Assembly: GCA_023431385.1 (NCBI GenBank) | Contig: JAEYWA010000144.1 | Coordinates: 1-9,128, forward strand | DNA from: Bacillota bacterium | Lineage (GTDB): Bacteria > Bacillota > Clostridia > Acetivibrionales > DSM-1351 | Reading direction: 5' to 3' | Length of the DNA: 9,128 nucleotides | In this document: positions 1 to 6,367 of the stretch, piece after piece | How the letters are laid out: every line of letters starts with the position of its first letter | Numbering within the stretch: position 1 is the first letter of the stretch | The notes under the pieces: model-generated | Databases searched by the model: none | What the model was told of the DNA's origin: nothing | The model's input: the letters and a program-made list of their open reading frames with translations, nothing else | Program-made: the position numbers and the translations under genes

Positions 1-798
1 ATCAGTATACTGGATGTTGACGCTCAACTTTTGCGTTCAGTTACATTAAGTGATTTATATTCATATATGTCCTTTGTAAGCAATAACCGGGACAATACTT
101 CTCATGCCCGTGCAAGAAAGGTAGCAAGTTTAAAGACCTTCTACAATTACCTGACTACAAAGGCAAAACTGCTGGACATTAATCCAACCAGTGAATTGGA
201 GTCACCAAAAATCTTAAAAAGATTACCCAGATATTTAAATGTAGAGGAAAGCAAAAAGCTGTTGACTTCTGTTTCAAAGGTTGAAGGCCCCAATTCAGTA
301 AGGGATTATGCCATACTTACTATTTTTCTTAATTGTGGAATCCGTCTATCTGAGCTTGTGGGAATAAATCTAAACAATATAAAGAATAATACGTTGACTG
401 TTATAGGAAAAGGTGACAAAGAACGCAGTATTCCATTAAACAACGCATGTATCCAAGCTATAAACGCTTATATGAAAGTCAGACCCGTTAATGGCATTAA
501 GGACCGGAATGCCTTGTTTATCAGTGGACATAAGCAGCGGATAAGTAAAGAGTCGGTACAGAAGATTGTAAAGAAGTACATAAAAGAAGCAGGTCTGGAT
601 CCACAAAGATATTCTACTCATAAACTAAGACATACTGCTGCAACCTTGATGTATAAATACGGTAATGTGGATATCAGGGCGCTTCAGGAGCTTTTGGGTC
701 ATCAGAGTATTTCAACCACAGAAATCTATACCCATCTGGATCAACAGCAGCTCAGAGAAGCAGTAAGTAAAAACCCTCTTGCAGATTTTGACTCCTAA
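1..798 (+). CDS. Xer-type tyrosine recombinase, 5'-truncated by the window edge
   Basis: Site-specific recombinase of the XerC/XerD/phage-integrase family, which cuts and rejoins DNA through a 3'-phosphotyrosine intermediate. The full catalytic set is visible (codon 1 taken at base 1): Arg115 in NCGIRLSELVG, Lys137 in IGKGDKERSIPL, His207 and Arg210 in HKLRH, His234 in LLGHQSISTT, and nucleophile Tyr243 in EIYTH. The part before about residue 75 is the end of the SAM-like core-binding domain. A TTG at 31 could start a shorter protein, but the frame is open from base 1, no ribosome binding site precedes the TTG, and it would cut into the core-binding domain, so the true start lies upstream. 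The close XerC/D match (no extra domains, short C-terminus) suggests a Xer-like enzyme, but whether it is the chromosomal dimer-resolution protein or an element integrase cannot be decided here. It lies beside about 1.1 kb of gene debris. Confidence 0.93.
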   Translation: MSILDVDAQLLRSVTLSDLYSYMSFVSNNRDNTSHARARKVASLKTFYNYLTTKAKLLDINPTSELESPKILKRLPRYLNVEESKKLLTSVSKVEGPNSVRDYAILTIFLNCGIRLSELVGINLNNIKNNTLTVIGKGDKERSIPLNNACIQAINAYMKVRPVNGIKDRNALFISGHKQRISKESVQKIVKKYIKEAGLDPQRYSTHKLRHTAATLMYKYGNVDIRALQELLGHQSISTTEIYTHLDQQQLREAVSKNPLADFDS

Positions 799-834
799 GA
801 ATTAGCTGCCGACAAAGAGTAATCATATTTTTTC

Positions 835-849
835 TACATGAATCATGTA
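835..849. repeat. Perfect 15-base dyad, TACATGA-A-TCATGTA
   Basis: Two 7-base arms (835-841 and 843-849) are exact reverse complements around one central A, 37 bases after the recombinase stop codon. No T-run follows on either strand, so it is not a terminator by itself. It could be an operator-like protein site or chance in AT-rich DNA. Confidence 0.5.
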
Positions 850-861
850 TTCCGATAATAT

Positions 862-904
862 AAATATACGCCGCTAACCTTTAAAGGCTGGCGGCGTAAT
901 ATTT
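862..904. terminator. Bidirectional intrinsic terminator hairpin
   Basis: The stem is ACGCCGC (868-874) with GCGGCGT (891-897), extended outward by AAATAT (862-867) with ATATTT (899-904) after one bulged A at 898, and inward by CC/GG and TA pairs. The GC-rich core flanked by A-rich and T-rich sides lets it work in both directions. On the + strand it would end the recombinase transcript. On the minus strand it lies just past the SLH-type remnant, which fits an earlier convergent gene there. Confidence 0.75.
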
Positions 905-993
905 CGTATGGTCTCAACTCAGCTGCTGCAAAGATCATATATGGATATTCCTATGTACCTTCCATTCACCTAGCATATAGATCAAGATTGCCA

Positions 994-1230
994 TTACGGG
1001 AAGCAGATATAAAGTACTGCATCATAAAACCAATCGGTCATTTTAATATCTACAAATGGATTACTAATCTCCTTTTGCTTTCCGGATGCGGATACATCTG
1101 ATGCATGCGGTATAGCATCAGGCTCAGAAGCAAACATATCTGCTTGTAACATTACAACACATAAATGTATATAATCTATTTTTGCAAAAATACCAGAAAT
1201 GTTATATTTGGGATGCAAACAAGGTTTTTA
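994..1230 (-). pseudogene. Remnant of a secreted S-layer-homology (SLH) protein
   Basis: A minus-strand frame of about 78 codons, closed on both sides by stops, ends with NPFVDIKMTDWFYDAVLYI. This matches the first half of an SLH repeat (F-x-D-V...DWFYDAV-x-Y), the module that holds proteins to secondary cell wall polymers in Gram-positive bacteria. The frame stops a few residues later at the TAA at 994-996, where a complete SLH repeat would continue for some 30 residues. Before it lies ADMFASEPD, which resembles the end of a signal peptide, but no convincing hydrophobic core or ribosome binding site precedes it; only a TTG at 1218 could start it. I read it as a decayed fragment. SLH assignment rests on one motif, so confidence is moderate. 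Confidence 0.45.
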
Positions 1231-1260
1231 TATAGAAATTGTCATTAGGGGCCGGTTATT

Positions 1261-1279
1261 ATTTTGAGAATTCTAAAAT
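1261..1279. repeat. AT-rich imperfect palindrome around AGAATTCT
   Basis: ATTTT and AAAAT flank the 8-base palindrome AGAATTCT, with a single bulged G (1266) on the left side. It lies in the otherwise empty gap between the two minus-strand remnants. No function is evident, and chance is likely. Confidence 0.3.
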
Positions 1280-1347
1280 CCAAACTGCTTTCAAATCCAG
1301 CTTAAAAGAAATTAGACATTAACCAAAGACTTTCTCCCCTTTATCGT

Positions 1348-1737
1348 TTAAAAATAAAATGAAATATATGCCTCTCTAAAATCCTTTTGTGCTGTTCGGG
1401 ATATCGGTACTCTTCTACCCGTTTTGGTTTTAACTTCAGTTTGGGAATAAGTATCTATGTTCAATATATTTACAATATAACTTCTGTGGCATTTGAAAAA
1501 GCCTGCTTCAATACTCAGTTGCTGATCAAAAAAATATAAGGGGTCAACAGATTTCAGTGTAATTCCATGTATTAAAGTTATGGTTGTTCCTTTATGTGAA
1601 GCTTCTGCATACTCAATTTCATTAAGATACACCTTTCTAAACCCGTCAATAGTATGTATGACTTTGCTGCTTTGAGTCTTATTCTGTTCCTGAGTTACTT
1701 TATAAAGTACTTTTGAAAGCCTTATTAAATATTTTGT
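1348..1737 (-). pseudogene. 5'-truncated LytTR response-regulator remnant
   Basis: The minus-strand frame encodes a nearly complete LytTR DNA-binding domain: VYLNEIEYAEASHKG, then FFKCHRSYIVNI and RRVPISRTAQKDFREAY, all family hallmarks, with a natural-looking C-terminus at the TAA at 1348-1350. Reading upstream past the only usable start codon (GTG at 1632), the frame stays open for about 35 more codons to a TAA at 1738-1740. The extra residues (YLIRLSKVLYKV, then a Gln/Lys/Thr-rich linker and KVIHTIDGFRK) look like the last helix of a receiver domain plus the usual linker. The receiver domain with its phospho-acceptor Asp is missing, and no ATG or convincing ribosome binding site exists. 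The GTG would start inside the domain's first strand. I infer a deletion or recombination that removed the 5' end. A short expressed LytTR-only protein is less likely but possible. Confidence 0.72.
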
Positions 1738-1786
1738 TTACATGTTTGTTTACTCAACTAAAAAATTATGTAAACATAAAATATTT
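1727..1786. repeat. Long AT-rich inverted repeat with GTTTAC/GTAAAC motifs
   Basis: The left arm AAATATTTTGTTTACAT (1727-1743) is the reverse complement of the right arm at 1768-1786 except for two extra bases (TA) in the latter; 24 bases separate them. A second direct copy of TTTGTTTAC (1745-1753) follows the first (1733-1741) with a 12-base period. The left arm overlaps the broken 5' end of the LytTR remnant. It could be an operator for the downstream operon, a recombinase-type site, or the scar of a small mobile element. It is too AT-rich and lacks the T-run of a terminator. Confidence 0.6.
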
Positions 1787-1911
1787 ACTTAATTTTACTG
1801 GATTTCTATTTTTAAGGTTATATCATTACCGTTCAATCCCGATTATCGACATTTGAGTCCAATAATATAGAAAAAGAGCCAATTTTATGTTATTATATTA
1901 AATTATTAATG

Positions 1912-1921
1912 TTATGTAAAC
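1912..1921 (+). repeat. Second copy of TTATGTAAAC
   Basis: The 10-base string TTATGTAAAC at 1766-1775, in the inverted repeat, recurs exactly at 1912-1921, immediately before the ribosome binding site of the first glycosyltransferase gene. From memory it matches the right half-site of the Bacillus subtilis dif site, but neither copy has a recognisable left half-site at the 6-base spacing that dif requires. Confidence 0.5.
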
Positions 1922-1926
1922 GGGAG
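1922..1926 (+). promoter_or_regulatory. Ribosome binding site GGGAG that fixes the start at 1933
   Basis: GGGAG ends 6 bases before the ATG at 1933. The in-frame ATG at 1909 is preceded only by A/T sequence, so the protein is taken to start at 1933 rather than eight codons earlier. Confidence 0.7.
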
Positions 1927-1932
1927 TTTGCT

Positions 1933-3426
1933 ATGCAGAAGACTAAGCAATCAGCAATTTCATATATTATTCTAATTGGGGCATCTACTTTATTTATGCT
2001 TCTTTTTGCGTACAACACAAGCCCGCTTTTTAAGTATATTGGCGTAGATAGCGGTATGTATCTTGTTATTGGCAAGGCAATGGCACAGGGTGAAACCCTT
2101 TATTCAGGTCTTTTTGACCACAAGGGACCAATTATTTTTATTCTTAATATGCTTCCTCAGCTTATATTTGACGGAACAATTGGAGTATGGTTTACAGAAC
2201 TTATTCTTCTGATAATTTCTTCTATATTGATATACAAAATTGCAGACCGCTATATTAGAAATGCTTTTTCTCTTTGTGTACCCTTTATCTATATTTGGGT
2301 AAATGTTACCTTATTCAACGGCGGAAATTATACCGAGGAATACAGTAATTTTTTTTGTGTGATTTCGCTGTTTATTTTCGATAAGTGGCAAAGGGATAAA
2401 AAGCTGACCTCATCGATGTCATACATACTTGGATTGTGTTTTGCTTTTGTATTTTTTTTGCGTCCCAATAATGTTGCATTCATTATATCAGTTATTCTTT
2501 TCATGGGAATTTATATGCTTATGAAAAGTCGGGAGAAAACAACGAAAGTTGGCAAGCCAACATTGCTTATGTTAATCAGAAGTGCTTTAATTTTCTTCTC
2601 TTTAGGAATTCTGACTGTAATGTTTCCTTTAATTATTTATCATTTGTTCACAGGAACACTGTATGATATGTTTTATGCAACAGTTTTACATAATATTAAG
2701 TACTGTGTAACTGGACATGAGCACTTTCGTCTTATTCCTAACGGAAACAGTGCGCTGCTTTTGTGCTTTTTTATTGCTTTAGGAATAAATATTGTTGCCA
2801 TGTGCACCTGTTATTCAAATAGCGAAATAAAAATGGGCAACTTTATCTTACTCTCCATACCTCTTATTTGCTCTGCAATATTGATTGGCAGGCATCCTTT
2901 TATGTATTATTGGACACTGCTTGCGCCTTTGACCGCTTATTCTGCAATATTTATTATTAAGCATGGAATGAATATCAAGAAAAAGTCTCTGTCAGTGTTT
3001 TCCTTGATTATGGTTTTTGCATTGATGTGTACAAACAGCTTTTGGGGAACGGAAATACCAGAGAAAAAAAGTTATATTACCGAATACAAAAGCAATGCAC
3101 TCCAAATGTATGATGTGATACCAGAAGAGGAAAAAAACGCTTGTTTTGCTTATAATATGCCTTCAATGTTTATATATGAAGTAAACTTAAATACCCCCTG
3201 TAAGTACTTTACTATGCAAACCTGGATGGCTAAAACCAATCCCGATATTGCAGAATATTGTACCCGTTATGTAAAGGAAAATAATCCAAAATGGATTTTA
3301 TCGTATTTCAATTTCGAAAGCGACAATACAAATCTTGAGCTCTCAACAATTATGAGGACAGGCTATACTCAAGTATTTAACAATGATTGCGGATATTTAT
3401 ACAAGAAGGTGGAGACCTCGCAATGA
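1933..3426 (+). CDS. Polytopic GT-C glycosyltransferase (GT39/PMT-like)
   Basis: Integral membrane protein of 497 residues, of the GT-C fold. Such enzymes take a sugar from a polyprenyl-phosphate donor and transfer it on the outer side of the membrane. After the first membrane segment (about residues 9-27) comes the expected acidic loop: Asp39 in VDSGMYLVIGKAMAQG and Asp62 in LFDHKGP. Further family features are GGNYTEEYSNFF (131-142) and FLRPNN (176-181). About ten hydrophobic segments fill residues 9-370, and a soluble C-terminal domain of about 125 residues (371-497) follows, as usual for the family. The substrate cannot be read from sequence: protein O-glycosylation, teichoic-acid or wall-polysaccharide decoration are all possible. 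It is the first gene of a coupled operon; its stop overlaps the next start. No clear -35/-10 pair is visible upstream, where the leader carries the GTAAAC repeats. Confidence 0.82.
   Translation: MQKTKQSAISYIILIGASTLFMLLFAYNTSPLFKYIGVDSGMYLVIGKAMAQGETLYSGLFDHKGPIIFILNMLPQLIFDGTIGVWFTELILLIISSILIYKIADRYIRNAFSLCVPFIYIWVNVTLFNGGNYTEEYSNFFCVISLFIFDKWQRDKKLTSSMSYILGLCFAFVFFLRPNNVAFIISVILFMGIYMLMKSREKTTKVGKPTLLMLIRSALIFFSLGILTVMFPLIIYHLFTGTLYDMFYATVLHNIKYCVTGHEHFRLIPNGNSALLLCFFIALGINIVAMCTCYSNSEIKMGNFILLSIPLICSAILIGRHPFMYYWTLLAPLTAYSAIFIIKHGMNIKKKSLSVFSLIMVFALMCTNSFWGTEIPEKKSYITEYKSNALQMYDVIPEEEKNACFAYNMPSMFIYEVNLNTPCKYFTMQTWMAKTNPDIAEYCTRYVKENNPKWILSYFNFESDNTNLELSTIMRTGYTQVFNNDCGYLYKKVETSQ
3408..3414 (+). 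promoter_or_regulatory. Ribosome binding site GGTGGAG that fixes the start at 3423
   Basis: GGTGGAG lies 8 bases before the ATG at 3423. That ATG places the Rossmann strand (MKKITIVGAGPAG) at the very N-terminus, as in the family. An in-frame ATG at 3387 would add 12 unrelated residues and lies inside the upstream gene. The ATGA overlap at 3423-3426 implies translational coupling. Confidence 0.8.
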
Positions 3427-4844
3427 AAAAAATAACAATTGTAGGTGCAGGCCCCGCTGGGCTTACTGCTGCTTATGAAATTCTTAAAAATACAGATAAA
3501 TACGAGGTTATAATTCTCGAGCAATCCGATAGAATAGGCGGCATTGCCTGCACTGTTCAACACAACGGAAATTATATGGATTTAGGTGGACATAGATTTT
3601 ATTCCAAATGTGACAGCATAACAAAATGGTGGCACGATGTTCCCGGTGTTACCTTGCTTAAAAGAATACGCAAGTCTGAGATATATTATAACAGGAAATT
3701 TTTTGATTATCCTATAAAAGCAAATTTTAAAAACCTATATGCCCTTGGCATTAAAGAGCTTGTATTGATTTTAGTCCATTACATAAAGGCACAGCTTATA
3801 AAAAAAGAGGAAATTTCTCTTGAAGACTTTTATATAAACCGCTTTGGGAAAAGACTTTACGAGCTTTTCTTTAAAAACTATACCGAAAAGGTCTGGGGAA
3901 TATCTCCGGAGAAAATCTCGCCAGATTGGGGCAGTCAGCGAGTTAAAGGGTTAAGCATTTTTGAGGTTATAAAGGACAGCCTTAAATCTGCCTTGCAGCT
4001 AAAAGACAACGGTAATACTCAAACCTCGCTGATTGAGGAATTTTACTACCCGACATATGGTCCCGGGGAGCTTTGGACTGCAGTTGCCCAAGAAATCGAA
4101 AAAATGGGCGGTAAAATCTTAAAGAAGAGCTATGTAAGGAAGGTCAATACAGAGAAAAAGGAAATTGTATCGGTTTCATATATATGTGACGGCAAGGAAA
4201 TTTTAGAATATACGGATATTCTTATATCTTCAATGTCTATAAAAAACCTTATTTCAGGTATAGAAAATGTACCTGAAACTATAAGAAAAATATCAAAGGG
4301 TTTAGTTTACCGTGATTTTATAACTGTGGGTGTGCTGGTTAAAGACATGAACATAAAAACCGATAACTGCTGGATATATATGCAGGATAAAAGTGTCAAA
4401 ATGGGCAGAATTCAGATTTTCAATAATTGGTCTGAAAGCCTTGTGAAAGAACCTAAAAATACAGTATGGCTTGGTCTTGAATATTTTTGTAATAAGAATG
4501 ATGACCTTTGGAACAAATCAGATGAAGAAATGGCAGATTTAGCTGCAGATGAGCTTGTAAGGACTGGAATTATTTCAGACAAGAATGTTATAACAGATAC
4601 ACATATCGAAAGACTTGAGAAGGCATACCCTGCCTATTTCGGAACGTATGAGAAAATGCGAGAAATCAGAGAATTTCTGGATAGCTTTGAAAATTTGTAT
4701 TGCATAGGCAGAAACGGACAGCATCGCTATAATAATATGGATCATTCAATGCTTACCGCTTTTGAATGTGTGAAAAGTATTACAGATGATTTTAAATGCA
4801 AGGATAATATTTGGAAGGTAAACACTGAAAAGGAATATAATTAA
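3423..4844 (+). CDS. FAD-dependent amine-oxidase-fold oxidoreductase
   Basis: Soluble flavoprotein of 473 residues. The N-terminal dinucleotide-binding fold has GAGPAG (8-13), Glu33 at the end of the second strand (ribose binding) and DRIGG (36-40). A family signature LGGHRFYSK follows at 54-62. Near the C-terminus, GRNGQHRYNNMDHSMLTAF (from residue 429) is the second FAD-contact motif, and KMGRIQIFNNWS and LGLEYFC are also characteristic. These proteins are usually labelled protoporphyrinogen-oxidase-like or simply NAD(P)/FAD-dependent oxidoreductase, and often sit beside polyprenyl-sugar glycosyltransferases. A true haem role is unlikely here because no haem genes surround it. By context it probably modifies a sugar or lipid-linked sugar used by the flanking GT-C enzymes; this is inference. 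It lacks the GPHIFHT-type motif of classical UDP-galactopyranose mutase. The stop codon directly abuts the next ATG. Confidence 0.85.
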   Translation: MKKITIVGAGPAGLTAAYEILKNTDKYEVIILEQSDRIGGIACTVQHNGNYMDLGGHRFYSKCDSITKWWHDVPGVTLLKRIRKSEIYYNRKFFDYPIKANFKNLYALGIKELVLILVHYIKAQLIKKEEISLEDFYINRFGKRLYELFFKNYTEKVWGISPEKISPDWGSQRVKGLSIFEVIKDSLKSALQLKDNGNTQTSLIEEFYYPTYGPGELWTAVAQEIEKMGGKILKKSYVRKVNTEKKEIVSVSYICDGKEILEYTDILISSMSIKNLISGIENVPETIRKISKGLVYRDFITVGVLVKDMNIKTDNCWIYMQDKSVKMGRIQIFNNWSESLVKEPKNTVWLGLEYFCNKNDDLWNKSDEEMADLAADELVRTGIISDKNVITDTHIERLEKAYPAYFGTYEKMREIREFLDSFENLYCIGRNGQHRYNNMDHSMLTAFECVKSITDDFKCKDNIWKVNTEKEYN

Positions 4845-6293
4845 ATGTTTAATTTGTTATCTTTAAAAAGAAACAATTTAATAAAAGCTATTGCTTTGAG
4901 CATATCGCTTCTTGTGGTATATGTTTTGGTGTATTTGCTTAACCTTCAAAATAGTGTTCAAGGCATTATGTTATTCCTTATCATTTCAGCAGCTTTAATG
5001 GGAGGCTACCACCTATGCCAAAAATTTGACTCAGAAATACTGGTAAAATACATACTATTTATCGGCTTTGTCATGAGAATTGGCTATATGCTCTACACGC
5101 CCTGTACCTTAAGGCAACATGATTTAAAAGCAATTTCGATAGATTCTGATGGGCACGCCGCATACATACTAAATATTCTTAATGGACATTTACCTATAAG
5201 CAATGAGGGACAATTTTATCACCCTCCCCTTTATCATATCTTAAGTGGTCTTGCTATTCTTATGCTTAAACCCATTTTGCATTTAACCAATGAAATAGAC
5301 ATCATAAACTGTGCTAGACTTGTTTCCTGCATCTTCTCCTGCATAACTCTTTACTGTGTAAAGTCTCTTTGTGCAGAGCTTAAAACAAATAAGCTTATTC
5401 CCCTATCGCTGGTTGCCTTCTTGCCAAACTTCTATCAAATGGGCGGACGGGTAAACAACGATGCTATGGCTATGTTTTTTATGGCAATGATTTTACTTTT
5501 TAGTATTAGATGGTATAAGAATCAAAGCATAAAAAATACTGTTATCCTCGCCCTGTCCTTCGGACTTGGAATGATGTCAAAAATGTCTGTCGCGGTATTT
5601 GCAATTCCCACAGGTCTTTTGATGATATATGTTCTGGTTAAAAATATAAAAAACCATAATCTGCTTAAAACAATTAAAAGCTTGAGTCTTTTTGCTGCAG
5701 TAAGCATATCTCTTGGTCTTGCTTACCCAATACGGAATTTGGTTTTGTTTAATCAACCCTTTAATTATGTGTTTGATGTTGGTAGTGCTGGATTTGCCTC
5801 ACAAAATTATTCATTTGCACAAAGGTTTCTGACATTCCCCATAACAAAAATGTTTAACCCTGTATATAACGATGTGTCTACAGATTATAACGTCTGGATG
5901 TATCTTTTAAAGGGTGGCTTATTCGGTGAATTTCGGTTTAATATTTCAGCTGCCATACCTGTCATGATGCTTTTTATTTATGTACTAATAAGCATTTTGA
6001 TGATTATATCAGCTGTTTGGTCCTTAAAGGACAAGGATAAAAGCATAAACTATCTAGAGTTGTCAGCAGTGGTGCTTATAGTATCCTATATAGCATTTAA
6101 CCTAAAGTACCCCTACGGCTGCACAATGGATTTTAGGTATGTTGCACCTGTGTTTATTATTAATGCACTTATTTTCGGAAGATTTCTTGATTTGAATAAC
6201 GATAAAAAGTACGGCAAAGTGCTTTATAAAATATCAGGTGTAATGGTTTTAACATTTTCAATTTTGTCGGTATTTATGTTCTGCGTGATTTAA
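4845..6293 (+). CDS. Second polytopic GT39/PMT-like glycosyltransferase
   Basis: Membrane protein of 482 residues with roughly a dozen hydrophobic segments, of the PMT/ArnT-type GT-C group. The long first outer loop carries SIDSDGHAAYI (Asp100 and Asp102, candidate catalytic or metal-binding acids) and then EGQFYHPPLYH (121-131), a conserved family signature. LPNFYQMGGRVNNDAMAMFF (193-212) is a second hallmark, with Asn205-Asp206. Unlike the first transferase it has no large soluble C-terminal domain; the protein ends in a membrane segment. The ATG follows the upstream TAA with no gap, and AGGA at 4831-4834 gives a 10-base spacing, so translation is likely coupled. Its divergence from the first transferase suggests a different sugar or acceptor, not a recent duplication. 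No strong terminator follows, so transcription could run on into the surface-protein gene. Confidence 0.85.
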   Translation: MFNLLSLKRNNLIKAIALSISLLVVYVLVYLLNLQNSVQGIMLFLIISAALMGGYHLCQKFDSEILVKYILFIGFVMRIGYMLYTPCTLRQHDLKAISIDSDGHAAYILNILNGHLPISNEGQFYHPPLYHILSGLAILMLKPILHLTNEIDIINCARLVSCIFSCITLYCVKSLCAELKTNKLIPLSLVAFLPNFYQMGGRVNNDAMAMFFMAMILLFSIRWYKNQSIKNTVILALSFGLGMMSKMSVAVFAIPTGLLMIYVLVKNIKNHNLLKTIKSLSLFAAVSISLGLAYPIRNLVLFNQPFNYVFDVGSAGFASQNYSFAQRFLTFPITKMFNPVYNDVSTDYNVWMYLLKGGLFGEFRFNISAAIPVMMLFIYVLISILMIISAVWSLKDKDKSINYLELSAVVLIVSYIAFNLKYPYGCTMDFRYVAPVFIINALIFGRFLDLNNDKKYGKVLYKISGVMVLTFSILSVFMFCVI

Positions 6294-6312
6294 AAGCTTA
6301 AATGACTTAAAT

Positions 6313-6340
6313 TTTACCAAAAAGGTAAATCAAGTATAAA
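6313..6340 (+). promoter_or_regulatory. Possible promoter for the surface-protein gene
   Basis: TTTACC (6313-6318) and TATAAA (6335-6340) form a weak -35/-10 pair with a 16-base spacer in the 74-base gap. The -35 is also the left arm of a 6-bp hairpin, TTTACC/GGTAAA around five A residues (6313-6329), which could be an operator. Only the -10 is convincing; read-through from the operon may be the main route. Confidence 0.35.
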
Positions 6341-6350
6341 TTATATTTTT

Positions 6351-6358
6351 AAAGGAGG
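6351..6358 (+). promoter_or_regulatory. Strong ribosome binding site AAAGGAGG
   Basis: A near-perfect anti-16S match 9 bases before the ATG at 6368, clearly stronger than those of the three enzyme genes upstream. This suggests the surface protein is made in larger amount than the membrane enzymes. Confidence 0.85.
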
Positions 6359-6367
6359 AAAGTATAA

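Larger units (their letters stand above)
799..1932. other. Gene-poor stretch with decayed genes
   Basis: Between the recombinase and the first glycosyltransferase there is no intact gene. The stretch holds a short dyad (835-849), a bidirectional terminator hairpin (862-904), an SLH-domain remnant on the minus strand (994-1230), about 115 bases with nothing but a small AT-rich palindrome (1261-1279), a LytTR response-regulator remnant on the minus strand (1348-1737), an inverted repeat (1727-1786), and then the leader of the + strand operon. Both remnants point the same way, so they may come from one former minus-strand locus converging on the recombinase gene. I see no tRNA, CRISPR or transposase here. 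Confidence 0.7.

Noticed and set aside
1733..1753. LytTR-type tandem binding site for the adjacent regulator
   Set aside because: Known LytTR sites are 9-base direct repeats with spacers of about 12 bases, or about 21 from start to start. Here the TTTGTTTAC copies are only 12 bases apart from start to start.
1749..1776. A complete dif site ending in TTATGTAAACA
   Set aside because: The right arm matches, but the centre is six A residues and the left arm does not resemble the known left half-site. The second copy at 1912 fails in the same way.
1914..1928. Catabolite-response (cre) site at ATGTAAACG
   Set aside because: Only the left half fits the consensus; the right half (GGAGTTT) breaks the dyad and is the ribosome binding site.
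1909..1932. ATG at 1909 as the start of the first glycosyltransferase
   Set aside because: It has only A/T sequence upstream, while the ATG at 1933 has GGGAG at good spacing. The eight extra residues do not resemble the family N-terminus.
3423..4844. Classical UDP-galactopyranose mutase
   Set aside because: The FAD fold is shared, but the GPHIFHT-type signature is replaced by GGHRFYSK and the C-terminus follows the amine-oxidase-like family.
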